NCBI RefSeq assembly: GCF_013283665.1
Contig: NZ_JABEKU010000002.1
Location: 2,198,060-2,262,059, forward strand
Length of the DNA stretch: 64,000 nucleotides
Reading direction: 5' to 3'
DNA from: Ensifer sesbaniae
GTDB lineage: Bacteria; Pseudomonadota; Alphaproteobacteria; Rhizobiales; Rhizobiaceae
Shown: positions 23,749 through 32,539 of the stretch, piece after piece
Layout: every line of letters begins with the position of its first letter
Numbering within the stretch: position 1 is the first letter of the stretch
Made by a program: the position numbers and the translations under genes
The notes under the pieces: generated by a model
What the model saw: the letters and a program-made list of their open reading frames with translations, nothing else
The model's database searches: none
What the model was told of the DNA's origin: nothing

Positions 23749-26484
23749 ATGTCTAAGTTGTCCCGCGTTCCATCTGGCCTAGACATCCCAAAGCTCCTCA
23801 CGATCGAGTTCGGGCTGAGTTTTGGCGGCCATGGCGGCTATGTGTTCGAGGATGACGCCGGAGAATCGATCTGGACCCTTCATCCGCAGGGGCTGGCGCA
23901 GCGACCGGTGGCTGACCTGAGCGAGAGCTGGGAGGAGCCCACGGTCGCCACTCATAGGCACCGCTCCTCTGTGGATGCCAGCATAGAGTACCAAGGCCTG
24001 CTCTTGGATCCGGCGGATACCGCGGTGGCTTCCAGCACCGACGAGAGGTCGCTTGGAAACGATACGCACGAGAGCACGCTGCTCTCCTTCAACGCAACCG
24101 CCCCGGAGCCGGCGTCAAGCAAGATTGACCCCGGCGTGGCCACGTTGAGCAGTGCCGCCGTCAGCACGCTTGCCGCCGATCCGATTTTCGAGACAAGGCT
24201 CGCCGCCGCCACTGATGACATCGAGGAAAAGAGCTCCGGCACGATATCCACCAACATCAACGATCTGGACATGGGCTATGATGGAACCACCCGCCAGACC
24301 ATCGGACTTCGTTTCACCGGGATCGACGTTCCCCGGGGTGCGGTCATTACCAACGCCTATATCCAGTTCACCTCCGACGAGGTCGGCACCGGCGCGGCGT
24401 CATTTGTGATCCGTGGCGAGGATGCAGACGATTCGACCGCCTTTACGGCCATCAAGTTCAACGTCTCCTCGCGTCCGACCACGGACGCATCCGTTGACTG
24501 GACGCCGGCAAGCTGGACGGTGCGCGGTGAAGCCGGCATTGCCGAGCGAACGCCGGATCTCAAAGCGCTCGTCCAGGAGATCATCGATCGCGGCGGCTGG
24601 GCGGCCCTCAACGACATGGCGTTCGTCGTCACCGGCACCGGCACGCGCGTGGCGAAGTCTTATGAGGGCGGCGCCGCTGGCGCAGCTCTCCTGCACATCG
24701 AGTACACCGTTCCGGCGGCAGGCAGTCCTATTGTCTTCAACACGCCGGCCGATATCGATACGGCCACCAACCAGATTGTCGAACTCGCAACCGCAGGCAC
24801 CGTGGTCGGCATCACCGCTTCGGCCAGCGATCCCGATGCCGGCGATACGGTCAGCTACAGCCTCGATGATTCACGCTTCGCCATCGACGCCAATGGCGTC
24901 ATCACCCGGTCGGGCACCGGCACACTCGATTTCGAGACCCAGGCCTCGATCACGCTGACGGTAACGGCGACCTCGTCCGATCAAAGCGCCGCGACTCAAA
25001 CCTTTACTATCGGCGTTCTCAACAGCCAGGAGCCGGTCGCCTTCAACACACCGGCCGACACCGACACGGCCACCAACCAGATCGCCGAAGGCGCTGCAGC
25101 CGGCACCGCGGTCGGCATCACGGCTTCGGCCAGCGATCCCGATGCCGGCGATACGGTGAGCTATAGCCTCGATGATTCACGTTTTACCATCGACGCCAAC
25201 GGCGTCATCACCCGCTCGGGCACCGGCACGCTCGACTTCGAGACCCAGGCATCGATCACGCTGACGGTGACGGCAACCTCGTCCGATCAAAGCACCGCGA
25301 CCCAGACCTTTACCCTTGGTGTTCTCAACAGCCAGGAGCCGGTTGCCTTCAACACGCCGGCCGATGCCGACACGACCACCAACCAGATTGCCCAGAATGC
25401 TGTCGCCGGCACCAAGGTCGGCATCACGGCTTCGGCCAGCGACCCGGACGCCGGTGATACGGTCACCTACAGCCTCAACGATTCACGCTTCGCCATCGAC
25501 GCCAATGGCGTCATCACCCGTTCCGGCACCGGGACACTTAATGCCCAGTCCCAACCGTCGATCAACCTGATAGTCACGGCGACGTCGTCCGACGGCGGCA
25601 CTGCTTCCGAAACCTTCAATTTGAACGTCACCAGCGGCGCGAACGGCCCGCCGACATCAGCGACCTTGGTCCATACCGTCCTCACCTCGCAATGGTCGCC
25701 CGCGAGCCCCGATCCCTCGGGGATCACCTATATTTCGCATCTCGGCACGCTATTCGTTTCCGACGGTGAGGTCGACGAGATGTCGATATTCGAGGGCAAG
25801 AATCTCTTTGAGACAAGCCTGAACGGCACGCTGGTAAGGTCGCTTACAACCATCAGTTTTTCCGATGAACCGAGTGGGGTCGCCTATAACCCCACAAACC
25901 ATCATCTCTATTTTACGGACGACACCGGCACGAAGAGCGTCTACGAACTCAATCCCGGAACGGACGGACTTTACAACACGTCCGACGACATCGTGACCTC
26001 ATTCAAGACCTCCGCGTTCGGCAGCACAGATCCGGAAGGGTTGTCCTATGACACAAACCGCGGAGTTCTGTACCTCGCGAATGGCGTCAATAACACCATC
26101 TATACGATCAATCCGGGTGCGAATGGCAAGTTCGACGGCGTGCCATCCGTGGGTGGTGATGACGTGGTGACGAGTTTTGCAATGGGCACGGTGTCAAACG
26201 GGGATCCCTGTGTCGAATACGACCCGGTTCACGATCTGCTCTACATCGTTAAGTCGCGTACCGAGGTGACGATGACCACACCGACAGGCGAATTCCTGGG
26301 AACTCTGGATATCTCCGCGGCCCATGCACGCAAAGTGGCGGGACTGGCGCTTGCGCCGAGCAGCGACGATCCGAACCAGATGAGCCTCTACATCGTCGAT
26401 CGCGGCGTCGACAACCACTCGAACCCGAACGAGAACGACGGCAAGATGTATGAGTTCCGGCTCGATCATTGGCTGCTATCCTGA
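23749..26484 (+). CDS. Large DNRLRE/cadherin-like/beta-propeller protein, probable type I substrate (paralogue 2)
   Basis: A 911-residue paralogue of the upstream protein. It has the leader KLSRVPSGLDIPKLLTIEF, a DNRLRE-like domain (about residues 145-322), three cadherin-like modules of 102 residues each, and the same C-terminal propeller region ending in EFRLDHWLLS. One more cadherin module than paralogue 1 indicates module duplication. ATG 23749 follows GGAAAGGAGG; the frame opens at TTG 23743. The leader sequence before the ATG (TCCGCAA...AAAGGAG.TTGGACATG) resembles that of paralogue 3, so the duplication included the translation signal. It is probably exported by the PrsDE-like system. 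Confidence 0.72.
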   Translation: MSKLSRVPSGLDIPKLLTIEFGLSFGGHGGYVFEDDAGESIWTLHPQGLAQRPVADLSESWEEPTVATHRHRSSVDASIEYQGLLLDPADTAVASSTDERSLGNDTHESTLLSFNATAPEPASSKIDPGVATLSSAAVSTLAADPIFETRLAAATDDIEEKSSGTISTNINDLDMGYDGTTRQTIGLRFTGIDVPRGAVITNAYIQFTSDEVGTGAASFVIRGEDADDSTAFTAIKFNVSSRPTTDASVDWTPASWTVRGEAGIAERTPDLKALVQEIIDRGGWAALNDMAFVVTGTGTRVAKSYEGGAAGAALLHIEYTVPAAGSPIVFNTPADIDTATNQIVELATAGTVVGITASASDPDAGDTVSYSLDDSRFAIDANGVITRSGTGTLDFETQASITLTVTATSSDQSAATQTFTIGVLNSQEPVAFNTPADTDTATNQIAEGAAAGTAVGITASASDPDAGDTVSYSLDDSRFTIDANGVITRSGTGTLDFETQASITLTVTATSSDQSTATQTFTLGVLNSQEPVAFNTPADADTTTNQIAQNAVAGTKVGITASASDPDAGDTVTYSLNDSRFAIDANGVITRSGTGTLNAQSQPSINLIVTATSSDGGTASETFNLNVTSGANGPPTSATLVHTVLTSQWSPASPDPSGITYISHLGTLFVSDGEVDEMSIFEGKNLFETSLNGTLVRSLTTISFSDEPSGVAYNPTNHHLYFTDDTGTKSVYELNPGTDGLYNTSDDIVTSFKTSAFGSTDPEGLSYDTNRGVLYLANGVNNTIYTINPGANGKFDGVPSVGGDDVVTSFAMGTVSNGDPCVEYDPVHDLLYIVKSRTEVTMTTPTGEFLGTLDISAAHARKVAGLALAPSSDDPNQMSLYIVDRGVDNHSNPNENDGKMYEFRLDHWLLS
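24736..25650 (+). repeat. Three tandem cadherin-like modules, about 306-bp period
   Basis: TTCAACACG/A of successive modules begins at 24736, 25042 and 25348, a period of exactly 306 bases (102 codons). Modules 1 and 2 are nearly identical over long stretches (for example gatgattcacg, gccaatggcgtcatcaccc), which suggests recent duplication or gene conversion. Confidence 0.85.
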
Positions 26485-26935
26485 GGAGACTCGGGCACAT
26501 TGCCCGACCAGCTGGGGCGATCGATCAACCGGATCGATAAGCCAGGGTACTTGCAGCTTCCTTCGGGCGGTCCGGGAAATGATCGGCTCCTGCAGCCATT
26601 GCTGCGGGGGCGAGCGCGACTAGGCACTCGCGCACCGCGTTAGAGCATGCCGCACGCCGAAAGCAACTTGTTCGACACGCCTCGGGATAGCACTCGTGGC
26701 TTCTGGCGTTATGGCGCTGCCCAAACCGTCCGGACAGGATTTCTTGTCTGAATGAACTGACTGGGTCTGCCGTCTTCGGCCGACGAAATAAGTCCTCGTC
26801 CAGCGGGGGGCATTTCGTCGCTTGTATCCCGTTACCGACCGGCTCCCGAAAATCCCCCTCCCCTGACGGACATGGAAGCGCCGGCGCGCACCGGTGGGCT
26901 CCGGCTGTCCGCAAGCCGTGCAAAGGAGATTGGAC
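26485..26935. other. 451-bp spacer between paralogues 2 and 3
   Basis: No supported gene. Reverse-strand frames here are low quality. The last 45 bases match the leader of paralogue 2, including the ribosome site. Confidence 0.45.
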
Positions 26936-29900
26936 ATGGCCAAGCTGTCCCGCATCCCGTCCGGCCTGGACGACCCAAAACTGCTCGCGATCGAGTTCGC
27001 ACTTGGTTTTGACGTCGACGGCAATTACACCTTTGACGACCTCGCCGCTGTTCCAATCGGCTCCGTTCACCCGAAAGCAGCGCAACCGCGATCGGCAATT
27101 GACCTGGCTGGGAGCTGGGGGTCTTCTGCCTCGCTCGATCGCAGCGACCACTCGCTCGTCACTGTGACCAACGCGGAGGAAGAATCTGTCGCCGGCACGA
27201 TCAGCACTGCGCCGACCTCTGGCACCCAGGGGCCCGACGACAATACGCTAGGAAGCGGGAGCCGACTGTCCGACGCGGCCACCCTGGAGGCGCCAGCCGA
27301 AACCGGCGCAACCGCGCCAAACAGCGCGACGATCGCCGCACTCGCAGTCGATCCAGTCTTCGAGACAAGGGTGGCCTCAAGCGCAGACGACGCAGAGGAA
27401 CGGTCGAGCGGCTCGACGTCCTTGACCAGCAGCGATCTCGAGTTGGCCGTTGATGACGGCGTTGGCCAGACTGTTGGGATCCGCTTTACCGGCATCGACA
27501 TTCCGAAGGGCGCCATCATTACCAATGCCTATATCCAGTTCACCGTTGATGAGGTGAGCACGGGGACGATTTCGCTCCTCATTCGCGGCCAGGATGTGGA
27601 TGATGCCGCGGCTTTCGCCGCCACGACGTTCAACGTCACCTCGCGCCCGGCAACCGATGCATCCATCGCCTGGACGCCTGCAGACTGGGCGGTGCGCGGC
27701 GAGGCCGGCGCGGCGCAGCGCACGCCCGATCTCAGCGCAATCATCCAGGAGATCGTCAGCCGCGACGGTTGGGCGGCGCTCAACGACATGGTGTTCCTGA
27801 TCACCGGCAGCGGCACGCGCACGGCCAGAGCCTATGATGGCAGCCCGACGGCCGCACCGCTCCTGCACGTTGAATATACCCTGCCGACATCCGGCGATCC
27901 GGTCGTCTTCAATACGCCCGCAGACGCCGATCCGGTCGCCAACGAGATCGCCGAGCTTGCGGCCGCCGGCACCGCCATCGGCATCACGGCTTCGGCGGCC
28001 GACCCCACCCCCGGCGACACCATTACCTACAGCGTCGACGACGCACGCTTTGCCATCGATGCAAACGGCGTCATCACCCGGTCGGACGTCGGCACACTGG
28101 ACTTTGAGACCCAGACCTCGATTACGTTGACCGTGACGGCCACGTCCTCGGATTTCAGCAGGGCCTACCAAACCTTTACGGTCAGCGTTCTCAACACCCA
28201 GGAACCGGTCGCCTTCGGCAACCCGGCCGATAGCGACCCGACCGCCGACAGGATCGCCCAAAATGCTGCCGCCGGCACCAGGGTCGGGATCACCGCTTCG
28301 GCCCGCGATCCCGATGCGGGCTCGACCGTGACCTACGGTCTCAACGATCCGCGTTTCGCCATCGACGGCAATGGCGTCATCACGCGCTCCGCAATCGGAA
28401 CCCTCGATGCTCAGGCCGAATCGGCGATTACGCTGCGTGTGACGGCGACTTCGTCCGATGGCAGTATCGCCACCCAGGATTACACCATCATCATCAGTCC
28501 GCCTGCCACTGACAGCGTGATCTTCGAAAGGAGAGTTGTCGCCAGCCTCGACGATGTTGAAGAAGCTCCTTCGGGCTCGGTCTCTGCCACCAGCGGCGAC
28601 CTGGAACTGACCGTCGACGGCGCCAAGGTCCAGACCGTCGGTATGCGCTTCACCGGAATCGATATTCCCAAGGGCGCGATCATCACCAATGCCTATATCC
28701 AATTTACCGTCGACCAGGTGAGCACGGGGGCAGCATCGCTCATGATCCGCGGCCAGGATGTGGACGATGCCGCCGCCTTCACGACCGCTCAGTTCAATGT
28801 TTCTTCTCGCACGACAACCGACGCGTCGGTCGCCTGGACGCCTGCGGACTGGACAACACGCGGAGCGGCGGGCCTCGCACAGCGCACGCCGGACCTGAAG
28901 GCGATCGTGCAGGAGATCGTCGACCGCGACGGCTGGGCGGCACTCAATGACATGGTGCTCCTTGTCACCGGCACCGGCACGCGCACTGCAAGGGCCTTTG
29001 ACGGCAACGTGGCTGCGGCTCCGTTGCTGCACGTCGAATATTATGTGCTGCCGACAAGCGCTCCGGTCGTCTTCAATACGCCTCCCGATGCCGATCCGGC
29101 TGACAGCCAGATCGCGGAGTTGGCTGCGGCCGGCACCGCCATAGGCATCACCGCTTCGGCCGGCGATCCGGACGCCGGTTCCACCGTTACCTACAGCATC
29201 GACGACGCGCGCTTCTCCATTGGTTCGAACGGCGTCATTACGCGCTCCGGTATCGGCACGCTGGACTTCGAGACCCAGAGCTCGATTACGCTGACGGTGA
29301 CGGCAACCTCATCCGACCGAAGCACAGCCAGCCAGACCTTCACTCTCGGTATTCTCGACAGCCCCGAACCGATCGCCTTCAACGATCCGGCCGACGCCGA
29401 CACAGCCAACAACCGCATCGTCCAGAGCGCGGCGGCAGGAACCCGGGTCGGCATCACCGCCTCGGCGAGAGACCCCGATGCCGGCTCGACGATCAGCTAC
29501 AGCCTCACCGATAATCGCTTCGCGATCGATGCCAATGGGGTCATCACCCGTTCCGCCACGGGCACGCTCAATGCCCAGACCGAACCCTCAATCGCCCTTC
29601 GTGTGACGGCAACGTCGTCCGATGGAAGCACAGCCACGCACGATTACACCGTCAACGTTGCGGCCCAAGCCGGACCGCAGACCCTGTACCGCTTCGCGGT
29701 CTTCGGCGATTTCGGCGACACGAGCCTCAATGGAGAAAAGGCGGTCGCGGCGCTCGTCCACAACTGGAACGTCGATTTCATCCTCACTGTCGGCGACAAC
29801 GTCTACGCGCCGCAGACATTGGACGCAGCCGTCGGCCAGCAGTACCACGACTATGTCGGCAACTACCAAGGCGCCTACGGCGCCGGCAGCGCCATCAATC

Positions 29901-30847
29901 GTTTCTTCCCCGTGCTCGGCAACCACGAGTACAACGAGAACAACGTCACCAATTATCTGAACTACTTCACGCTGCCCGACAACGAAAGATACTACGACTT
30001 CCAGATCGGGCCGGTGCATTTCTTTGCGCTGAACAGCAACAAGCAGGAAGCAGACGGCCGCAGCGCGACGTCAGTCCAGGGGCAATGGATGCACTCCACG
30101 CTCGATGCGTCGAACGCAAGCTTCAACGTCGCCTATTTCCATCACACGCCCTACAATCCAGGCGGCAGCACCAGCACCATGCGGTGGCCCTTCGAGCCGT
30201 GGGGTGTAAATGCGGTGTTTGCCGGCCACGAGCACAACTACTACCGTGAAAACCGCGATGACAACGGCGACGGTCTACAGCTTCCCTATACCACAACCGG
30301 CCTCGGCGGTGCGGGCCGCGACGTCCCGAATGTCGGCGCCAACCTTGTAACCATCACCGATCAGGGCATGTTGATTGAGTTCTACAACGTTACCAGCTTC
30401 AACGGGACCACCGCGACGAGTTCGCTCACCGACTCCTATTTCATCGCGACGCCGACCGGACGTGTCCCGACAATCGTCAACGGCGGCTATGTGCTGAACG
30501 GTACGACGGGTGCCGACTACCTCTGGGGGCTTGGAAGCAATGCGACGCTGACGGGCGGACGCGGCAACGATACGCTGGTCGGGGGCAAAGACAGCAATCG
30601 CTTCGTGTTCCAGACTGGTGATGGCAACGATGCAATCCTAAACTTCAGGGCCGGCGCTGCCACCGGCGACGTCCTCGACCTGCGTGCATTTGGCATCGAC
30701 AGCGCCAGCGAATTCCGGCAGGTGGCATCGAACCAGGGCGCAAACGTGGTAGCCAATCTCAGCGGCACGGACCACCTGACCTTGCTCGGCGTGCATGCCG
30801 AGCAACTCCACGACGACAACTTCGTCCGGGCAGGACTGCTTGTCTAA
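26936..30847 (+). CDS. Modular metallophosphatase with RTX C-terminus, type I substrate (paralogue 3)
   Basis: A 1303-residue protein. It has the leader KLSRIPSGLDDPKLLAIEF, DNRLRE-like domain 1 (about 140-317), two cadherin-like modules (to about 522), DNRLRE-like domain 2 (about 529-706), two more cadherin-like modules (to about 908), and then a calcineurin-like/purple acid phosphatase domain (about 913-1175). The phosphatase has all metal motifs: FGDFGD, GDNVY, GNHEY, HHTPY, GHEHNYY. A C-terminal RTX-type segment follows (GGRGNDTLVGG near residue 1205), the classic type I export and calcium-folding region. ATG 26936 follows AAAGGAG. I infer a secreted phosphatase or phosphodiesterase tethered to matrix or cell surface. 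Confidence 0.85.
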   Translation: MAKLSRIPSGLDDPKLLAIEFALGFDVDGNYTFDDLAAVPIGSVHPKAAQPRSAIDLAGSWGSSASLDRSDHSLVTVTNAEEESVAGTISTAPTSGTQGPDDNTLGSGSRLSDAATLEAPAETGATAPNSATIAALAVDPVFETRVASSADDAEERSSGSTSLTSSDLELAVDDGVGQTVGIRFTGIDIPKGAIITNAYIQFTVDEVSTGTISLLIRGQDVDDAAAFAATTFNVTSRPATDASIAWTPADWAVRGEAGAAQRTPDLSAIIQEIVSRDGWAALNDMVFLITGSGTRTARAYDGSPTAAPLLHVEYTLPTSGDPVVFNTPADADPVANEIAELAAAGTAIGITASAADPTPGDTITYSVDDARFAIDANGVITRSDVGTLDFETQTSITLTVTATSSDFSRAYQTFTVSVLNTQEPVAFGNPADSDPTADRIAQNAAAGTRVGITASARDPDAGSTVTYGLNDPRFAIDGNGVITRSAIGTLDAQAESAITLRVTATSSDGSIATQDYTIIISPPATDSVIFERRVVASLDDVEEAPSGSVSATSGDLELTVDGAKVQTVGMRFTGIDIPKGAIITNAYIQFTVDQVSTGAASLMIRGQDVDDAAAFTTAQFNVSSRTTTDASVAWTPADWTTRGAAGLAQRTPDLKAIVQEIVDRDGWAALNDMVLLVTGTGTRTARAFDGNVAAAPLLHVEYYVLPTSAPVVFNTPPDADPADSQIAELAAAGTAIGITASAGDPDAGSTVTYSIDDARFSIGSNGVITRSGIGTLDFETQSSITLTVTATSSDRSTASQTFTLGILDSPEPIAFNDPADADTANNRIVQSAAAGTRVGITASARDPDAGSTISYSLTDNRFAIDANGVITRSATGTLNAQTEPSIALRVTATSSDGSTATHDYTVNVAAQAGPQTLYRFAVFGDFGDTSLNGEKAVAALVHNWNVDFILTVGDNVYAPQTLDAAVGQQYHDYVGNYQGAYGAGSAINRFFPVLGNHEYNENNVTNYLNYFTLPDNERYYDFQIGPVHFFALNSNKQEADGRSATSVQGQWMHSTLDASNASFNVAYFHHTPYNPGGSTSTMRWPFEPWGVNAVFAGHEHNYYRENRDDNGDGLQLPYTTTGLGGAGRDVPNVGANLVTITDQGMLIEFYNVTSFNGTTATSSLTDSYFIATPTGRVPTIVNGGYVLNGTTGADYLWGLGSNATLTGGRGNDTLVGGKDSNRFVFQTGDGNDAILNFRAGAATGDVLDLRAFGIDSASEFRQVASNQGANVVANLSGTDHLTLLGVHAEQLHDDNFVRAGLLV

Positions 30848-30906
30848 ATGATGTGATCTGATCTGCCGCTTTCGGCCCAGATAAGCCCAATTCGTACAAC
30901 CGGCGA

Positions 30907-30954
30907 AACGACAAAGCCGGAGCCCTGATAACACGGGGCTCCGGCTTTGTCGTT
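30907..30954 (+). terminator. Strong hairpin terminator after the 1303-residue gene
   Basis: A perfect 19-bp inverted repeat (30907-30925 and 30936-30954) with a 10-base loop, 60 bases after the stop codon. The right arm ends in ttgtcgttct. It may act in both directions between convergent transcripts. Confidence 0.8.
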
Positions 30955-31148
30955 CTACGGCACCGCTGTCTCTCAGAGGCGCAAGGTCACTGCAGCACTT
31001 TGAATTGCATCACGATCTGTCACCTCTATCCGGCTGCGATCAAAGCAAACCTGCAATCGTGCCCCGGAACGCAAGAAGCCGGCATTTCTGCCGGCTTGCT
31101 GAGACGAACGGCCTGTGTCTTAACACGGGCGCCTTCCCTCGTCGGGGA
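30955..31148. other. Spacer between convergent genes
   Basis: No gene seen. It contains the minus-strand terminator at 31076-31097. Confidence 0.5.
31076..31097 (-). terminator. Hairpin terminator of the minus-strand operon
   Basis: A perfect 9-bp stem (aagccggca / tgccggctt) with a four-base loop, 50 bases beyond the stop of the minus-strand small peptide gene. It is followed on that strand by cttgc. Confidence 0.65.
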
Positions 31149-31451
31149 TCATTTCTTGTGGTTCCAAAAATCGAGGTCCAGCTTGATAAGCTTTTTCAGT
31201 TGGCCGGGCGGCCCGTAGTGATGGTGGTTCTTGTCTCCCCATCCATATCCTGGCCGCGGGTATTTGGGGTGCGATCCGCTGGATTTGGCAATGGCGCGCG
31301 AACTCAGGCTGGTGCCAAGCAACAAGGTTATGGCGGGAGGAGTTACAGCAGCAAATTTTCCGGCCTTCATGAGAAAATTTCGGCGCGCTTCCGCTTCAGT
31401 ATTAAGTCTTTCTGGCGAATTGTCTACGCCTTTTTGGGTATTTATCGACAT
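31149..31451 (-). CDS. Small Tat-leader-like protein, candidate peptide of an HprK/PqqD-type system
   Basis: A 100-residue protein. After a charged N-terminus it has a twin-arginine-like leader (EARRNFLMKAGKFAAVTPP) and a hydrophobic stretch ending at SSRAIA, a plausible cleavage site. The mature part of about 45 residues is rich in Gly, Pro, His, Tyr and Lys (YPRPGYGWGDKNHHHYGPP) and has no Cys. ATG 31451 has GGAAG upstream; the ORF opens earlier at 31499. It is the last gene of the operon, after a nucleotidyltransferase and a PqqD-HprK fusion. Such short proteins accompany HprK-related kinase systems. I infer it is the substrate or precursor of those enzymes. Confidence 0.65.
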   Translation of the reverse strand: MSINTQKGVDNSPERLNTEAEARRNFLMKAGKFAAVTPPAITLLLGTSLSSRAIAKSSGSHPKYPRPGYGWGDKNHHHYGPPGQLKKLIKLDLDFWNHKK

Positions 31452-31543
31452 GACACTTCCCTTTTTGCGCGGACTTAAATTATTCGGATACACTATCACT
31501 TTACACGCTAGGGTTCAATTGGCGATACGCATACATAAATACT

Positions 31544-32539
31544 TTAAATCTTTGAGCGAAGATCTTTATTCAAGAGGACGGCCGCGATCCGGCGGGCGAG
31601 ATGGACCGGATTCCGTCGAGCGAGGTCGTGGACGCGTGAAAACCGCCTTGCACCCCAAAAAAGGTTGCCAGCCAGGCGCAAGGGTGCCCCCAGGATCGGA
31701 TGACATGAGGCAAAGACGCGCCTCCAATGCTGGAATCGGATCGTCAACCGCTCCCCACACCCGGGCGGGATGCTCGTCCCGAAAAAGCGATGCAGGGTCA
31801 GCAACTGCATTTCGACAGCATTGCGCGCGCTTCTGCCCGCGAGCAATGCTCGAAGTGTGGCCCAGTCGATAGGTTCGCTTTCGGCCAGCTGTGCCAGGTC
31901 ATACATGTGCCTGAGGTCGATCCTCCCTCGCCAGTAGTCTCCTTCCTTGAGAAGGTCATGCACGATCCAGTGCAGGGCACGCGACTGCGCAGGAGGGATT
32001 TTCACGGAGAGCTTCCCCTGCTGGACGAGCTTCGGGCGCCCAAGGCCATCCGCACGATAGGCCCGCAACTCCAGCACGCCCACGTCCCGGTCGCGCGCCA
32101 TGCCACGACCATCGGGCACGCCAACATAGCCAAGCTGTTCCAGGCAGGCTTGCGCCAATGGTTCGTCGCGCGCCGCAACAGCCAGGTCGATGTCGCTGGT
32201 TATCCGATCCGGAACGGTTTGCGAGAGAAAGAGCGGAACCGCACCCTTCAACAGAACCGGAGCGACGCCAATAGCGTTCAGAGTGGCAACGGCTTCCTCC
32301 AACTGCAGCCGCAGTCGGACATTGCGCTCCCGATTGCAATCGCGAATGAACTGAAGATAGTCGCGCACGTCGCCGGGCACGTCCCCGATGCGGCCCGCCT
32401 GCTCGAGGGACGCGAACAGGGCCGGCGTCAGCAAGGTCTGGTTCGCCAGCGCAATTATCGCCGGCCAGTCCGGCTGGTCGACAACACGGCCGCAAAGGCC
32501 CGCAATCAACGCGTCGAGTGGGTTTGGTGCGGGCTTCAT
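31544..32539 (-). CDS. Nucleotidyltransferase-family protein (NTP_transf_5-like)
   Basis: A 331-residue protein with the PF14907-type pattern: an N-terminal helical region, then APVLLKGAVPLFL, followed by TSDIDLAVAARDE, the DxD metal motif of the polymerase-beta nucleotidyltransferase fold, near residue 120. Family members recur beside HprK-like kinases and PqqD-like proteins, in lasso-peptide-like clusters, and in polysaccharide loci. The ATG at 32539 overlaps the kinase stop as ATGA, so translation is coupled; ATG 32545 is an alternative. Substrate unknown. It probably acts with the HprK-like kinase on the small peptide or on a glycan. Confidence 0.75.
   Translation of the reverse strand: MKPAPNPLDALIAGLCGRVVDQPDWPAIIALANQTLLTPALFASLEQAGRIGDVPGDVRDYLQFIRDCNRERNVRLRLQLEEAVATLNAIGVAPVLLKGAVPLFLSQTVPDRITSDIDLAVAARDEPLAQACLEQLGYVGVPDGRGMARDRDVGVLELRAYRADGLGRPKLVQQGKLSVKIPPAQSRALHWIVHDLLKEGDYWRGRIDLRHMYDLAQLAESEPIDWATLRALLAGRSARNAVEMQLLTLHRFFGTSIPPGCGERLTIRFQHWRRVFASCHPILGAPLRLAGNLFWGARRFSRVHDLARRNPVHLARRIAAVLLNKDLRSKI

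Noticed and set aside
24736-25650. Regular repeats as a possible CRISPR array
   Set aside because: The period is 306 bases, within an open frame, and the repeats encode cadherin-like modules; no short repeat/unique spacer pattern.
27377-29032. 551-codon open frame antisense to paralogue 3
   Set aside because: It mirrors the repetitive GC-rich coding sequence on the plus strand; no ribosome site, domain or independent promoter.
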